Source: CAWUKT01 sp963923035 | GTDB taxonomy: Bacteria; Bacteroidota; Bacteroidia; J057; JADKCL01 | Assembly (NCBI GenBank): GCA_963923035.1 | Contig: CAWUKT010000020.1 | Span: 25,839-89,838, forward strand | Reading direction: 5' to 3' | DNA length: 64,000 nucleotides | In this document: positions 7,783 to 16,111 of the stretch, in pieces | Position numbering within the stretch: position 1 is the stretch's first letter | How the letters are laid out: each line of letters starts with the position of its first letter | Translations under genes and position numbers: made by a program | The notes under the pieces: model-generated | Databases searched by the model: none | Told to the model about the DNA's origin: nothing | What the model saw: only the letters and a program-made list of their open reading frames with translations

Positions 7783-8742
7783 TTATGCGTGGTTCATTTC
7801 TTTCAACAATAGCGCGTGGTCCAACCGGGGATATTCCCAGGCCGAATCGTAGCCGGGGTCCATGTTCGCGCGAAAAGCCGTCGTGACGCCGAGTTTCTGC
7901 ATGACCGCGACGGTATCGGCATTGTACGAATTGCAGGGGTGGCTGGCCGAAGTGGGGGCATTTCCCAGGACCTCCCGCAGGATCTCGTAGTTTTTTCCGT
8001 ACTCCATTTCCTGTCCCCCCCGGTCCAGTGCATTCAGCCGCGTCGGATGGGTATGGCTGTGCAGGCCGATCACATGGCCCTTTTCCTGCAAGTCCTTCAA
8101 TTCGTCCGCCCCACTCCACAGGATTTTTCCCAGCTCCACCACATCCAAATCCGAAGTGGCCACCATGGCGTCCATCACATCGTAGTAGCGCTCCGGCCCG
8201 AGAATCTGGTCCCGGATATAGCGGAAGATGCGGTCTTCATCCGAGTAGAAAGGAAAAGAAGCGAGGAATACATTCAGGTCCAGGTCGGGGAGTTTTTCAT
8301 CGACGAGGGCCTGGTGGGGGGTGGCGGAAAGGGCGGAATGAAAAGCCGTGTAGAAGTCGTTGATGTGGGGAAAACGGGTGGAACGGAAATAGCGGTAAAT
8401 CTCCAAACGCTCCAGGACGCCGGTCAAGGGGGAAGTATAGACAAACCAAAACGCGCCCAAGCCGTGGTGCTCCAGAACCGGCCCGGCAATTTCGTACTGG
8501 CAGAGCAGGTTGTCGTCGAAGGTAATGCAAATGTCCCGCTCGTGGAGCTGGCCCTGTTCCGCTTTGGACTGCCACTCGGGGGCCGTCAGCAGGCGGTAAC
8601 GCGCTTGTAACCAGCGGATCATGTCGTCGAATTGATCGCCGGTAATGCTCCCCTGACCGACGGGATGCTTCCCGTCGTCGTGGAAATGGTGGAACATGAT
8701 GCCGTGGGCGCGTGTACGTAAGGACATTCCTTTTCCGGTCAT
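7783..8742 (-). CDS. Polysaccharide deacetylase-like (NodB-type) protein
   Basis: About 319 residues from ATG 8742. The NodB metal motifs are present: TFDD near residues 74-77 and HSHTH at 228-232 (HxxxH). The spacing between them, about 150 residues, is far larger than the usual ~50, so there is a big insertion, perhaps a lid domain, as in family members that act on complex glycans. No signal peptide is seen, suggesting cytoplasmic action on a precursor. A TAnnTTTG box at 8775-8782 lies upstream of this start and argues against longer in-frame starts up to 8850; ATG 8727 is an alternative, preceded by an AGGA. First gene of the surface-sugar operon. Confidence 0.72.
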   Translation of the reverse strand: MTGKGMSLRTRAHGIMFHHFHDDGKHPVGQGSITGDQFDDMIRWLQARYRLLTAPEWQSKAEQGQLHERDICITFDDNLLCQYEIAGPVLEHHGLGAFWFVYTSPLTGVLERLEIYRYFRSTRFPHINDFYTAFHSALSATPHQALVDEKLPDLDLNVFLASFPFYSDEDRIFRYIRDQILGPERYYDVMDAMVATSDLDVVELGKILWSGADELKDLQEKGHVIGLHSHTHPTRLNALDRGGQEMEYGKNYEILREVLGNAPTSASHPCNSYNADTVAVMQKLGVTTAFRANMDPGYDSAWEYPRLDHALLLKEMNHA

Positions 8743-8774
8743 GGATGAAGCAGTGCTTTCTCGTTTTCCGACGC

Positions 8775-8782
8775 CAAATATA
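8775..8782 (-). promoter_or_regulatory. Candidate Bacteroidota -7 box for the surface-sugar operon
   Basis: On the minus strand the sequence reads TATATTTG, an exact match to the Bacteroidota -7 consensus TAnnTTTG, about 32 bp upstream of ATG 8742. The matching -33 TTTG is not clear, so the call rests on the -7 box and its position in the divergent 183-bp gap. Confidence 0.45.
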
Positions 8783-8925
8783 CGCCGATCCCAGCGAATG
8801 ACCAGCCCCCGCCCGGATTTCGGGAACGTCCGCCCTGGGACATCCTCCATTCTCCGTCATTCTTCCTCCTTCCAATTGTCAAAGCCTGAACATTTCCCCC
8901 TTGCATCCGGCTGTATTTTAGGAAC

Positions 8926-9915
8926 ATGCAACGGGTCTTCACATTCAGCTGGTGGCTAATGCTGCTCCTCTGGGCGCCTGAGCTTCCGGGCCAGGGCTGC
9001 TGCTCGGGGGGCGTTCCCGTTTCCGGCAACCTCGGCCTCCCGGCCGGCACGGGAGGCCTCTGGCAATTCCAGCTCTCGCTGGACCACAATTACCTGGACG
9101 CGCTCCTGACCGGCACCGAAGTCCTCGACGATGCGACCCGCCAGCGGACGACTTCGTCGTTGTTGCTGGAAGCCAGCTACGGCCTGTCGGACCGGTGGAC
9201 GCTCAGCGGCCTGGTTAGCGGATTGCGGCAGACGCGCACCATTTCCGGCCCCAATGGCAGCACCGACTTCACGGCCCACAGCGGCCTCGGCGATGCGATT
9301 TTCCTCGTCCGCTACAATTTCCTGGGCGATTCCACCCACCCCAACAGCGATCTGGTCCTGGGAACAGGACCCAAGTTCCCGCTGGGGCGCTCCGATGTTC
9401 GGGGCAGCAATGGCATTGTCTTGCCAGCGGACCTGCAACCCGGTACGGGTTCCTGGGATGCCATGCTCTGGGGCCTGGTCCGGCATTCGGGCTGGATTCG
9501 GCCTACGATGACCTTCCTGGCCATTCCCAGTTTGCGGCTGGCCGGGACCAACCGCCGCTTCAATGGCAGCCAATTGTACCGCTTCGGGCACGAGTTCCAG
9601 GTGAACGCCGGGGTCTCGGACCGGGTGGTGACCCGCTGGGCGATGGTCGATCCCTTTTTGATGCTCCGCTGGCGGAGCACAACGCCCGACGAGGCCGAAC
9701 GCCTCCCGGTATCCAATACCGGGGGCCATTGGTTGCACCTGTTGCCTGGCGTCACGGTCAGCCCCCGCCCCAATCTCAATGTCCGCCTCAACGGCGAAGT
9801 CCCCGTTTTCCGCCAACTGACCGGCACCCAACTCACGACCAGCTACCGCCTCACGGCCTCCGTGTATATTTCTATTCCGACTTCTTCCCGCATTTCTCCA
9901 ACCCCGATCCCATGA
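8926..9915 (+). CDS. Predicted outer-membrane beta-barrel protein
   Basis: A 329-residue exported protein: hydrophobic signal peptide (residues ~1-22) followed by a CCSGG segment and then alternating hydrophobic/aromatic strands (LLLEASYGLSDRWTLSGLV, AIFLVRYNFLG, LLPGVTVSPRPNLNVRLNG) typical of a transporter-like outer-membrane barrel of the phenol-degradation MetA type. Its stop overlaps the start of the DUF3179 lipoprotein by ATGA, so the two are translationally coupled and probably work together in the envelope. No enzymatic motif is visible and the transported or bound substrate is unknown. Confidence 0.7.
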   Translation: MQRVFTFSWWLMLLLWAPELPGQGCCSGGVPVSGNLGLPAGTGGLWQFQLSLDHNYLDALLTGTEVLDDATRQRTTSSLLLEASYGLSDRWTLSGLVSGLRQTRTISGPNGSTDFTAHSGLGDAIFLVRYNFLGDSTHPNSDLVLGTGPKFPLGRSDVRGSNGIVLPADLQPGTGSWDAMLWGLVRHSGWIRPTMTFLAIPSLRLAGTNRRFNGSQLYRFGHEFQVNAGVSDRVVTRWAMVDPFLMLRWRSTTPDEAERLPVSNTGGHWLHLLPGVTVSPRPNLNVRLNGEVPVFRQLTGTQLTTSYRLTASVYISIPTSSRISPTPIP

Positions 9916-10949
9916 AAACATTCATTTTACCCGCCCTCTTGCTCTTCGGACTTGTCTTTGTTGCTTCCTGCTCCAAGGACCGGCTCGACGAAGATGAATG
10001 GACGATTCCCACGGACGATGTGCGCGACGGGGGCCCGGGCAAAGATGGAATTCCATCGGTGGATGCGCCCCGGTTTTCGGATGCCGATGCGGTGACCTAC
10101 CTGACGGACGCCGATCTGGTGGTGGGCATTGTGGTCGATGGCGAGGCGCGGGCCTACCCGCATCCAATTTTGGATTGGCATGAGATTGTGAACGACGAGA
10201 TTCGGGGGACCCATCTTTCGATCACCTACTGTCCCCTGACCGGGACTGCGATCGCCTGGGACCGCTTTCTGGATGGCGAGGTCACGACGTTTGGGGTTTC
10301 GGGACTCCTGTTCGAAAGCAATCTGATTCCCTATGACCGCAAGACCAATAGCCATTGGTCCCAAATGCGGCTGGATTGCGTAAATGGCCCGCTGGTCGGC
10401 CAACGTATCCCCACCTTCCCCATTGTGGAGACAACCTGGGCCACCTGGAAGGCCATGTATCCCGAGACCAAGGTCCTGACGACCGAGACCGGCTTTGACC
10501 GCAATTACGGTCTCTATCCCTACGACGATTACCGCACCAACGATCAATATTTCCTGTTTCCCATTACCACGCCCGACGAACGGCTTTCCGCCAAGGAGCG
10601 GGTCCACGGCGTTCGCGTCAACGACCAGGCTAAAGTCTATCGCTTCGATGCCTTCCAAAGTGGAACCACCCTGATCCGCGACAATTTTGCGGGGGAGGAC
10701 ATTGTGGTGGCGGGGAATGCGCAGGAAAATTGGATCGTGTCGTTCAAGGTGCCGGTCGGGACGGGGGATTTGGAAGCGGTGGTTGGGGAAGGACCGGTGA
10801 TCATGGCCGATACGGCCGGGAACCACTACGACGTGTTGGGGCAGGTCATCGACGGACCAGATATGGGAACTCAATTGCAAGCGACCGATTCGTATATCGG
10901 CTTTTGGTTTGCGTGGGCCACGTTTTTCCCCTCGCCGGAAATTTACTGA
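9912..10949 (+). CDS. DUF3179-family lipoprotein
   Basis: 345 residues from ATG 9912, which overlaps the upstream stop codon (ATGA). The N-terminus is a lipoprotein signal (LVFVASC, lipidation Cys near residue 19). The body shows the DUF3179 hallmarks AYPHPILDWHEIVND and ITYCPLTGTAIAW followed by FGVSGLLFESNLIPYDR; the conserved Cys of the CPLTGTA motif is present. The function of DUF3179 is unknown. An ORF reading upstream into the barrel gene exists but the lipobox fixes the start. A strong terminator follows at 10972, ending this two-gene unit. Confidence 0.88.
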   Translation: MKTFILPALLLFGLVFVASCSKDRLDEDEWTIPTDDVRDGGPGKDGIPSVDAPRFSDADAVTYLTDADLVVGIVVDGEARAYPHPILDWHEIVNDEIRGTHLSITYCPLTGTAIAWDRFLDGEVTTFGVSGLLFESNLIPYDRKTNSHWSQMRLDCVNGPLVGQRIPTFPIVETTWATWKAMYPETKVLTTETGFDRNYGLYPYDDYRTNDQYFLFPITTPDERLSAKERVHGVRVNDQAKVYRFDAFQSGTTLIRDNFAGEDIVVAGNAQENWIVSFKVPVGTGDLEAVVGEGPVIMADTAGNHYDVLGQVIDGPDMGTQLQATDSYIGFWFAWATFFPSPEIY

Positions 10950-10971
10950 GTAATCATGGTGCTTAACTTTG

Positions 10972-11006
10972 GCCCTTCCTGGTTGTCCGGGAAGGGCTCT
11001 TTCTTT
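10972..11006 (+). terminator. Rho-independent terminator after DUF3179 gene
   Basis: Perfect 8-bp stem (GCCCTTCC at 10972-10979, GGAAGGGC at 10990-10997) with a 10-nt loop and a TCTTTCTTT tail on the plus strand, 22 bp after the stop codon. Confidence 0.85.
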
Positions 11007-11055
11007 GGTTCCAGGCGGGGACCACCGCGCCGAAACCGCCAAAACCGATGGTGAA

Positions 11056-12318
11056 TCAGGTTTTCTGCTTCTTCTTCCGCGCCGCGGGGAAGAGGATATT
11101 GTTCAGGATGAGGCGGTAGCCGGGGCTGTTCGGATGGAGCTTGAGGTCGGTCGGCTCCTCTCCTACCAGGTGCTGGTAGTCTTCCGGATCGTGGCCCCCG
11201 TAAAAGGTCCACATGCCTTCGCCCAGGTTCCCGTGGATATAGCGGGCTTCGTCGTACGCCTTCAATTCTCCCATCACGAGCACATCTTTCTTCAGCACCG
11301 ACTTGCGGAACGAAGTCGTCTGGCCCATAAAGCCCTTGACCACCTTGGTATGGCTCTGGCAGAGCATCGTGGGGACCGGATCGTATTTCGCACTGAAATT
11401 GAAGAGGGTAAACTCGTCCAGCGACTTGGGCACCCGGCGGCGCTGGGTCGCATCGATGTCCGAGAATTCGTACATCATGGGGTTGTCGACGAGGTCGAAG
11501 TTTTCGAAGGCCAGGCTCTGGTCATAGTCCAGTTTTTCCTGGTAGCCCGGCTCGGAAGCGTCCCCATCGAACATGCTCTCGCAGATGTCCGTGTTCTGGG
11601 CCGCCAGGGCAATGTCGTAGGAATCGGTGGCCGAGCACATCGCGAACAGGAAGCCGCCATTCGCGCAGAAGTCCTTGATCTTCTGGGCAACGGCCAATTT
11701 CAGCTTGGAGACCTTCTTGAATCCGTGGCGACGGGCCATTTCTTCGTTGGAAGCGACCTGGTCCTGGTACCAGCGGTGGTGGCGGTAGGACGCATAGAAT
11801 TTGCCGTACTGACCGGTAAAGTCTTCGTGGTGCAGGTGCAGCCAATCGTATTTCTTGAGCGAGTCCTGGAGGACTTCGCCGTCGTAGACAACATCGTAGG
11901 GGATTTCCGCGTAGGTGAGGACCAAGGTCACGGCGTCGTCCCAGGGTTGCTTGTTCTTGGGGGAATAGACCGCCACTTTGGGAGCCTTCTCCAATTTGAC
12001 GGCGTCCATATTGACGTCCTCGGCGGTGACCTGGGCGAGGATGCCGGCCTTTTGGCCGGCGGAAACGACTTCGTAGCTGATGCCCCGAATGTCACATTCG
12101 GTCTGGAACTTGGGGTAGGCCTCACACATGAAGGAGCCTCCCCGGTAATTCAGCAGCCACTCCACATTTACTCCGTGCTCCAACACCCAATACGCCAGCC
12201 CGTAGGCCTTCAGGTGGTTGGATTGAGCGTAATCCATCGGAATCAGGAGGTGGTTCGCGGCATTTACCTGAAGCCCAAACACGATTCCAAGGAGCATTAA
12301 TAGGGATTTCTTCACCAT
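11056..12318 (-). CDS. Conserved exported Bacteroidota protein (often misannotated asparagine synthetase B)
   Basis: A 420-residue protein with a clear signal peptide (residues 1-20, ending VNAA). It contains HLLIPMDYAQSNHLKAYGLAYW, LLNYRGGSF, HLHHEDFTGQYGKFY, FAMCSATDSYDIALAA and FYGGHDPEDYQH blocks and a lysine-rich tail ending KKKQKT. As I recall, these match a widespread exported Bacteroidota family that databases often label asparagine synthetase B. No glutamine amidotransferase N-terminal Cys or ATP-pyrophosphatase loop is present, so that label is very unlikely to describe its activity. The YDVVYDGEVL and CSATDSYD regions suggest a flavodoxin/glutamine-amidotransferase-like alpha/beta fold. 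Monocistronic with a 400-bp pyrimidine-rich upstream region. Confidence 0.8.
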   Translation of the reverse strand: MVKKSLLMLLGIVFGLQVNAANHLLIPMDYAQSNHLKAYGLAYWVLEHGVNVEWLLNYRGGSFMCEAYPKFQTECDIRGISYEVVSAGQKAGILAQVTAEDVNMDAVKLEKAPKVAVYSPKNKQPWDDAVTLVLTYAEIPYDVVYDGEVLQDSLKKYDWLHLHHEDFTGQYGKFYASYRHHRWYQDQVASNEEMARRHGFKKVSKLKLAVAQKIKDFCANGGFLFAMCSATDSYDIALAAQNTDICESMFDGDASEPGYQEKLDYDQSLAFENFDLVDNPMMYEFSDIDATQRRRVPKSLDEFTLFNFSAKYDPVPTMLCQSHTKVVKGFMGQTTSFRKSVLKKDVLVMGELKAYDEARYIHGNLGEGMWTFYGGHDPEDYQHLVGEEPTDLKLHPNSPGYRLILNNILFPAARKKKQKT

Positions 12319-12727
12319 GCGTTTCCTTTCATTGACTCATTTTCTGTACGCCACTTGCCTCGGTTTTATTTCATTCCAGCAGCAGGATGGCGAACAGGTC
12401 CAATAAGAGCGAGATAAAAATAAAGAAAATGGAGGAAGGAAGAGGGACTGAGTGGGTCAAAGGCATCGAAAAAAGGAACAATTTGAAGTTTTTGGGAGTT
12501 GGAAGAGTGGATTGGGGGCAAAACAGCTTGCGTTTTTCGGTCCCCTTCACGACTTTTGCCGCTGTGCCTGAACCATGTTTATAGCCATTGAGTATCACAA
12601 ACCCCTTTTTCTGCTACCCAATTGGTATCGCGAAGAAATATGTGGATAAACATGTTGATAAGTTGACATAGTCCCACAAAAGGTATAAATTCGCCACTGT
12701 TCAATTAAGAAAACTGCTTTATTCCGA
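12319..12727. other. Intergenic region between divergent genes
   Basis: No credible gene. From about 12385 to 12500 the plus strand is purine-rich, hence a polypyrimidine leader for the minus-strand gene at 12318. Closer to the M23 gene, TTGACA (12663-12668) and TATAAA separated by 15 bp could be a promoter reading right, but the spacing is short for a sigma-70 site. Confidence 0.5.
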
Positions 12728-13612
12728 ATGCTAAGGATTGTTGCTGTATTGTTTATCGTCTGCTTGACCTGTCTAAACGCTTGGGGTAATCCCCTTGATG
12801 CAGGTCGGTTGTCGGGCGGTGGCAAAGATTCCCTCGCAGCCAAAACCACCACGGAAGCCGGCGTTAAAGTCCAAAAATTGAACATCTCCCCCGCAAGTGT
12901 CAATCCCAATTTTAACCAGGTCGCCCGCTGGGACACCATCGACATCAATATGTACCATGTCGACATGACCAGCTTCAAGGACACCCTGACCTATACCCTT
13001 CACGATGAAGAAAAAGGGGTGCATTTTCATCCTCCCCACGCTGGAAAAGTCACTTCGGGTTTTGGCCCCCGCAAATTGTACGGACGGAAGTTCCACAAAG
13101 GCATCGACATCGACCTGGAAACGGGCGATGAAGTCTCGGCGGCCATGGAAGGCAAGGTGCGGATCGCACGGTACAGCAGTGGCTACGGCAATTTCGTGGT
13201 GATCAGCCACGAAGGCGGCCTGGAAACGCTCTACGGCCACCTCAGCGAACTGTGGGTGACCGAAGGCGAAACGGTCGATGCCGGCTCCATCATTGGGTTG
13301 GGAGGATCGACCGGCCAAAGCACCGGCAGCCACCTCCACTTTGAATTGCGCGTCTTTGGCGAGCAAGTCGATCCCGAAAAGGCCCTCGACCGCATGACCT
13401 TCATGCCCCTCAACAATGAAATCAAGGTCGACCTGAGTTGGTTTGACCACCTGCTCCGCGCCCGCGGCACGCAGTACCACGTCGTTGAAGAAGGCGAAAC
13501 CTGGGATTCCATCTGCAAGATGTACGAAATGGACCAGCACAGCCTGTTCCACCTCAACCAATTCGATCACGACCTCGAGATCAAGGTGGGGATGCGCATC
13601 ATCCTCGACTAA
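12728..13612 (+). CDS. M23-family metallopeptidase with C-terminal LysM
   Basis: A 294-residue exported peptidoglycan hydrolase. Signal peptide at residues 1-20; LytM/M23 domain at about 95-215 with metal ligands His123 and Asp127 (HKGID), His171 (LYGHLS) and the HLH motif at 202-204; a LysM-like peptidoglycan-binding domain at about 248-294 (QYHVVEEGETWDSICKMY). All active-site residues are present, so it should be an active endopeptidase cutting peptide cross-links in the periplasm, rather than a degenerate EnvC/NlpD-type activator. It stands alone, facing the acyl-CoA ligase operon. Confidence 0.92.
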   Translation: MLRIVAVLFIVCLTCLNAWGNPLDAGRLSGGGKDSLAAKTTTEAGVKVQKLNISPASVNPNFNQVARWDTIDINMYHVDMTSFKDTLTYTLHDEEKGVHFHPPHAGKVTSGFGPRKLYGRKFHKGIDIDLETGDEVSAAMEGKVRIARYSSGYGNFVVISHEGGLETLYGHLSELWVTEGETVDAGSIIGLGGSTGQSTGSHLHFELRVFGEQVDPEKALDRMTFMPLNNEIKVDLSWFDHLLRARGTQYHVVEEGETWDSICKMYEMDQHSLFHLNQFDHDLEIKVGMRIILD

Positions 13613-13648
13613 TTTCCTTTTACGTTTTGGAAAAGTTGATCAGCTCAG

Positions 13649-15145
13649 TTACTTGAGTTGCTGCCGATCGATTTTGCCGGTTGCGCCCTTGGGCAGGGCC
13701 GACATGAACTCATAGTGCTTGGGCACTTTGTATTTGGCCAGCCGCTCCTGGCAGTAGGCCCGCAATTCCGCCCCATTTTCTTCGCCTTCTACCACCACAA
13801 AGGCTTTCCCCACTTCCCCCCATTTCGCATCTGCCACCCCAATCACGGCCACTTCTGTCACCTGAGGATGTCCCTGCAAGGTCCGCTCGATCTCGGCCGG
13901 GTACACATTCTCCCCACCCGAAATGAACATGTTCTTGATCCGGTCCACCACATACAAATAGCCCCCGGGCGTCCGTTTGACCCGATCTCCCGTGTGCAAC
14001 CAGCCCTCCACAATCGCCTTCGCGGTCGCTTCGGGATTGCGCCAGTAGCCCGGCGTCACCATCGGCCCCTTGATGAGCAATTCACCTGCTTCTCCCGGGC
14101 CACAGTCCTGTCCCGCCGGATCAACGATCCGCGTCTGCACAAAGAAATTGGGCCGTCCGATGGAGCCGACCTCGGAAATCGCGTCGTCGTGGTGCAGCGA
14201 GGTCAGGTTGGGGCCAGCTTCGGTCATGCCGTAGCCCTGCCGGATCGCCACGCCCTTGGCGTGCCAGGTCTCGATCAGCGGAATGGGCATGGATTCGCCG
14301 CCTGCGAGGATATACCACAGCTGGCTGAGGTCGGCGCGTTCAAAATTGGGCGCCTCCGCCATCATGCGGAGCATGGTCGGCACGCCCATGAACATCGTCG
14401 CACCTTCCGATTCCAACAGGTCCAGCACAGTCTCCGCGTCAAATTTCTTCATGAGACAGGTATAGCCGCCGTGGTGGAAGAAAGGGGTCAGCAACACGTT
14501 CCAGCCGCCGGTATGGAAGGGCGGCATGCAGGTGACCGTGCGGCTGTCGCCATTGACGACGAGGGTCATAGAGGTATTGGCGCTGTTCCAATAGAGCATC
14601 CCGTGGGTGTACAGTACGCCCTTGGGCCAGCCGGTGGAGCCAGAAGTGAACAGGATGAAGACCGGATCGTCAGCGGTGAGGACGACGTCGCAGGTATAGG
14701 TATCGCCGGGATGGGTCGAAGGGGTACAGAAATGGGAAAATTCAGCCAGGGAAATGCGCTCGGCCAGGTCGGGGAGTTGATGGGGAGCGGTCTTTTCGGC
14801 AAAAATGGATTCGGTGATGAGGACTTTGGGCTCGGCCTGGTCCAATAAATATCCTATCTCCGCCGGCGCCAGCCGGTAATTGAGGGGAACGAGGATGCAG
14901 CCGCTCTTTTGGGCGGCCACGAACAGAACGATATACTCCAGACAATTTTCCGCCAGAACCGCCACCCGATCTCCTTTTTCCAGCCCCAACTCCTCCCGCC
15001 AGTGGTGGGCCACCCGGTTGCCCAGGCGATCCAGGTCCCCGTAGGTCAGGGAATGGCCGGTTTCGTGGGACTTGAACGCCACCTTGTCGGGCTGGTACTC
15101 GGTCCATTTTCCCGCCCAATCCGTCGATACCGGAAATCCCGTCAT
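13649..15145 (-). CDS. Acyl-CoA synthetase (AMP-forming, ANL superfamily)
   Basis: A 498-residue adenylate-forming ligase that activates a carboxylic acid to its CoA thioester. The phosphate-binding loop FTSGSTGWPKG is at about residues 169-179; QGYGMTEAG, the GWLHTGDRV hinge region, and the C-terminal PKGATGKIDRQ with the catalytic Lys follow in order. Size fits medium- or long-chain or short-chain fatty-acid ligases; the substrate cannot be decided. Its ATG abuts the TAA of the lipoprotein hydrolase gene with no gap, so it is the last gene of an operon of outer-membrane channel, hydrolase and ligase. Confidence 0.92.
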   Translation of the reverse strand: MTGFPVSTDWAGKWTEYQPDKVAFKSHETGHSLTYGDLDRLGNRVAHHWREELGLEKGDRVAVLAENCLEYIVLFVAAQKSGCILVPLNYRLAPAEIGYLLDQAEPKVLITESIFAEKTAPHQLPDLAERISLAEFSHFCTPSTHPGDTYTCDVVLTADDPVFILFTSGSTGWPKGVLYTHGMLYWNSANTSMTLVVNGDSRTVTCMPPFHTGGWNVLLTPFFHHGGYTCLMKKFDAETVLDLLESEGATMFMGVPTMLRMMAEAPNFERADLSQLWYILAGGESMPIPLIETWHAKGVAIRQGYGMTEAGPNLTSLHHDDAISEVGSIGRPNFFVQTRIVDPAGQDCGPGEAGELLIKGPMVTPGYWRNPEATAKAIVEGWLHTGDRVKRTPGGYLYVVDRIKNMFISGGENVYPAEIERTLQGHPQVTEVAVIGVADAKWGEVGKAFVVVEGEENGAELRAYCQERLAKYKVPKHYEFMSALPKGATGKIDRQQLK

Positions 15146-16108
15146 TTATTCTTCCCCTCCCAAAAAGTCCATCATCAATTGGTTGACCCGCTCCGATTGC
15201 TCGAAGTGCACGAAATGCCCCGCCTTGTTGACCAATTCCAATTGGCAGTCGGGGATTTGCTCGGCGCCTTGCTTTGCAACTTTTTCGGTCTTGCCACCGT
15301 TCAGGAAGCGGTTCGGGATCAGGTTGTCTTGAGCGCCAAAGATGACGAGGGTGCGGGCCTTGATTTGGGGGAGAAATTCAAATACCGGATCGTCCACCAT
15401 GCCCTGGATGCACTGGGGAATGATGTGGCAGTAACCGGCGAAGTCGGCGCAGCTCCGCATCGCGATGCGGTCCGTCACCATGAATTCAGCGCCGCGGGGC
15501 ATCTTGTAAAAGTTGGCCCCGATATTGGCCTTGATCTGGTCCACCGGGGTCAGCGCCACGGCCCGCGGCGTCAACACGTCCCGGAACCACTGACGTTGGC
15601 CGGGATGGAACGTCTCGAATCCGGCCGGAGCCACCAAGATCAATTCCCGGAACAAGTCCGGGTGGGCCAGGGTGGCCGTGATCGAGATCTGGCCGCCCAT
15701 CGAGTGACCGATCAGGGTCACATTTTCCAGCTCCATTTTCTCCACCAGCTCCACAATCACCTCCGCAAAGAAGCGCATGGAGCCCTCATAATTGCCCTTG
15801 GAGGACTTGCCGTAGCCCGGAAGATCGACCGCCACACAGCGGTATTGGGCTTGCAAGGCTTCGATATTCTTTTTCCAGGCCGGACCATAACTGCCCAGCC
15901 CGTGGACCATCAACAAAGTTTTCGGTCCCGTCCCTTCGTCCATCACCGAGACCTCCATCCCGTTGGACAGGGCGACCTTCTTCGTTTCGAAGGGATAGGG
16001 CAATTCATCCATCGTGGTGATGGCGGGGACCTTTTCCTGGAACCCGCAGCCCGCGAGGGCCAGGAGGAGGAGCAGCGATGTCAGGAGTGAGATTTTGCGC
16101 ATCGTCAT
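15146..16108 (-). CDS. Alpha/beta hydrolase lipoprotein
   Basis: A 320-residue hydrolase with a lipoprotein signal (LLLALAGC, lipidation Cys near 21), hence anchored in the envelope. Oxyanion HGLGS near residues 69-73, nucleophile elbow GHSMGG, acid Asp in GAQDNLIP and His in KAGHFVHFE give a complete Ser-Asp-His triad. It is a close paralogue of the gene at 21127-22002, which lacks the lipoprotein signal. Sandwiched between an outer-membrane protein and an acyl-CoA ligase it probably cleaves an ester whose acid part is then activated. ATG 16108 is used; ATG 16102 two codons later is equally possible. Confidence 0.87.
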   Translation of the reverse strand: MTMRKISLLTSLLLLLALAGCGFQEKVPAITTMDELPYPFETKKVALSNGMEVSVMDEGTGPKTLLMVHGLGSYGPAWKKNIEALQAQYRCVAVDLPGYGKSSKGNYEGSMRFFAEVIVELVEKMELENVTLIGHSMGGQISITATLAHPDLFRELILVAPAGFETFHPGQRQWFRDVLTPRAVALTPVDQIKANIGANFYKMPRGAEFMVTDRIAMRSCADFAGYCHIIPQCIQGMVDDPVFEFLPQIKARTLVIFGAQDNLIPNRFLNGGKTEKVAKQGAEQIPDCQLELVNKAGHFVHFEQSERVNQLMMDFLGGEE

Positions 16109-16111
16109 AAC

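Noticed and set aside
9729..10949. Longer start for the DUF3179 gene
   Set aside because: The added N-terminus is an out-of-frame reading of the barrel gene; the lipobox places the start at 9912.
12371..12598. 75-residue minus-strand ORF in the 12.3-12.7 kb gap
   Set aside because: Hydrophobic tail only, derived from the polypyrimidine tract; no start context or family features.
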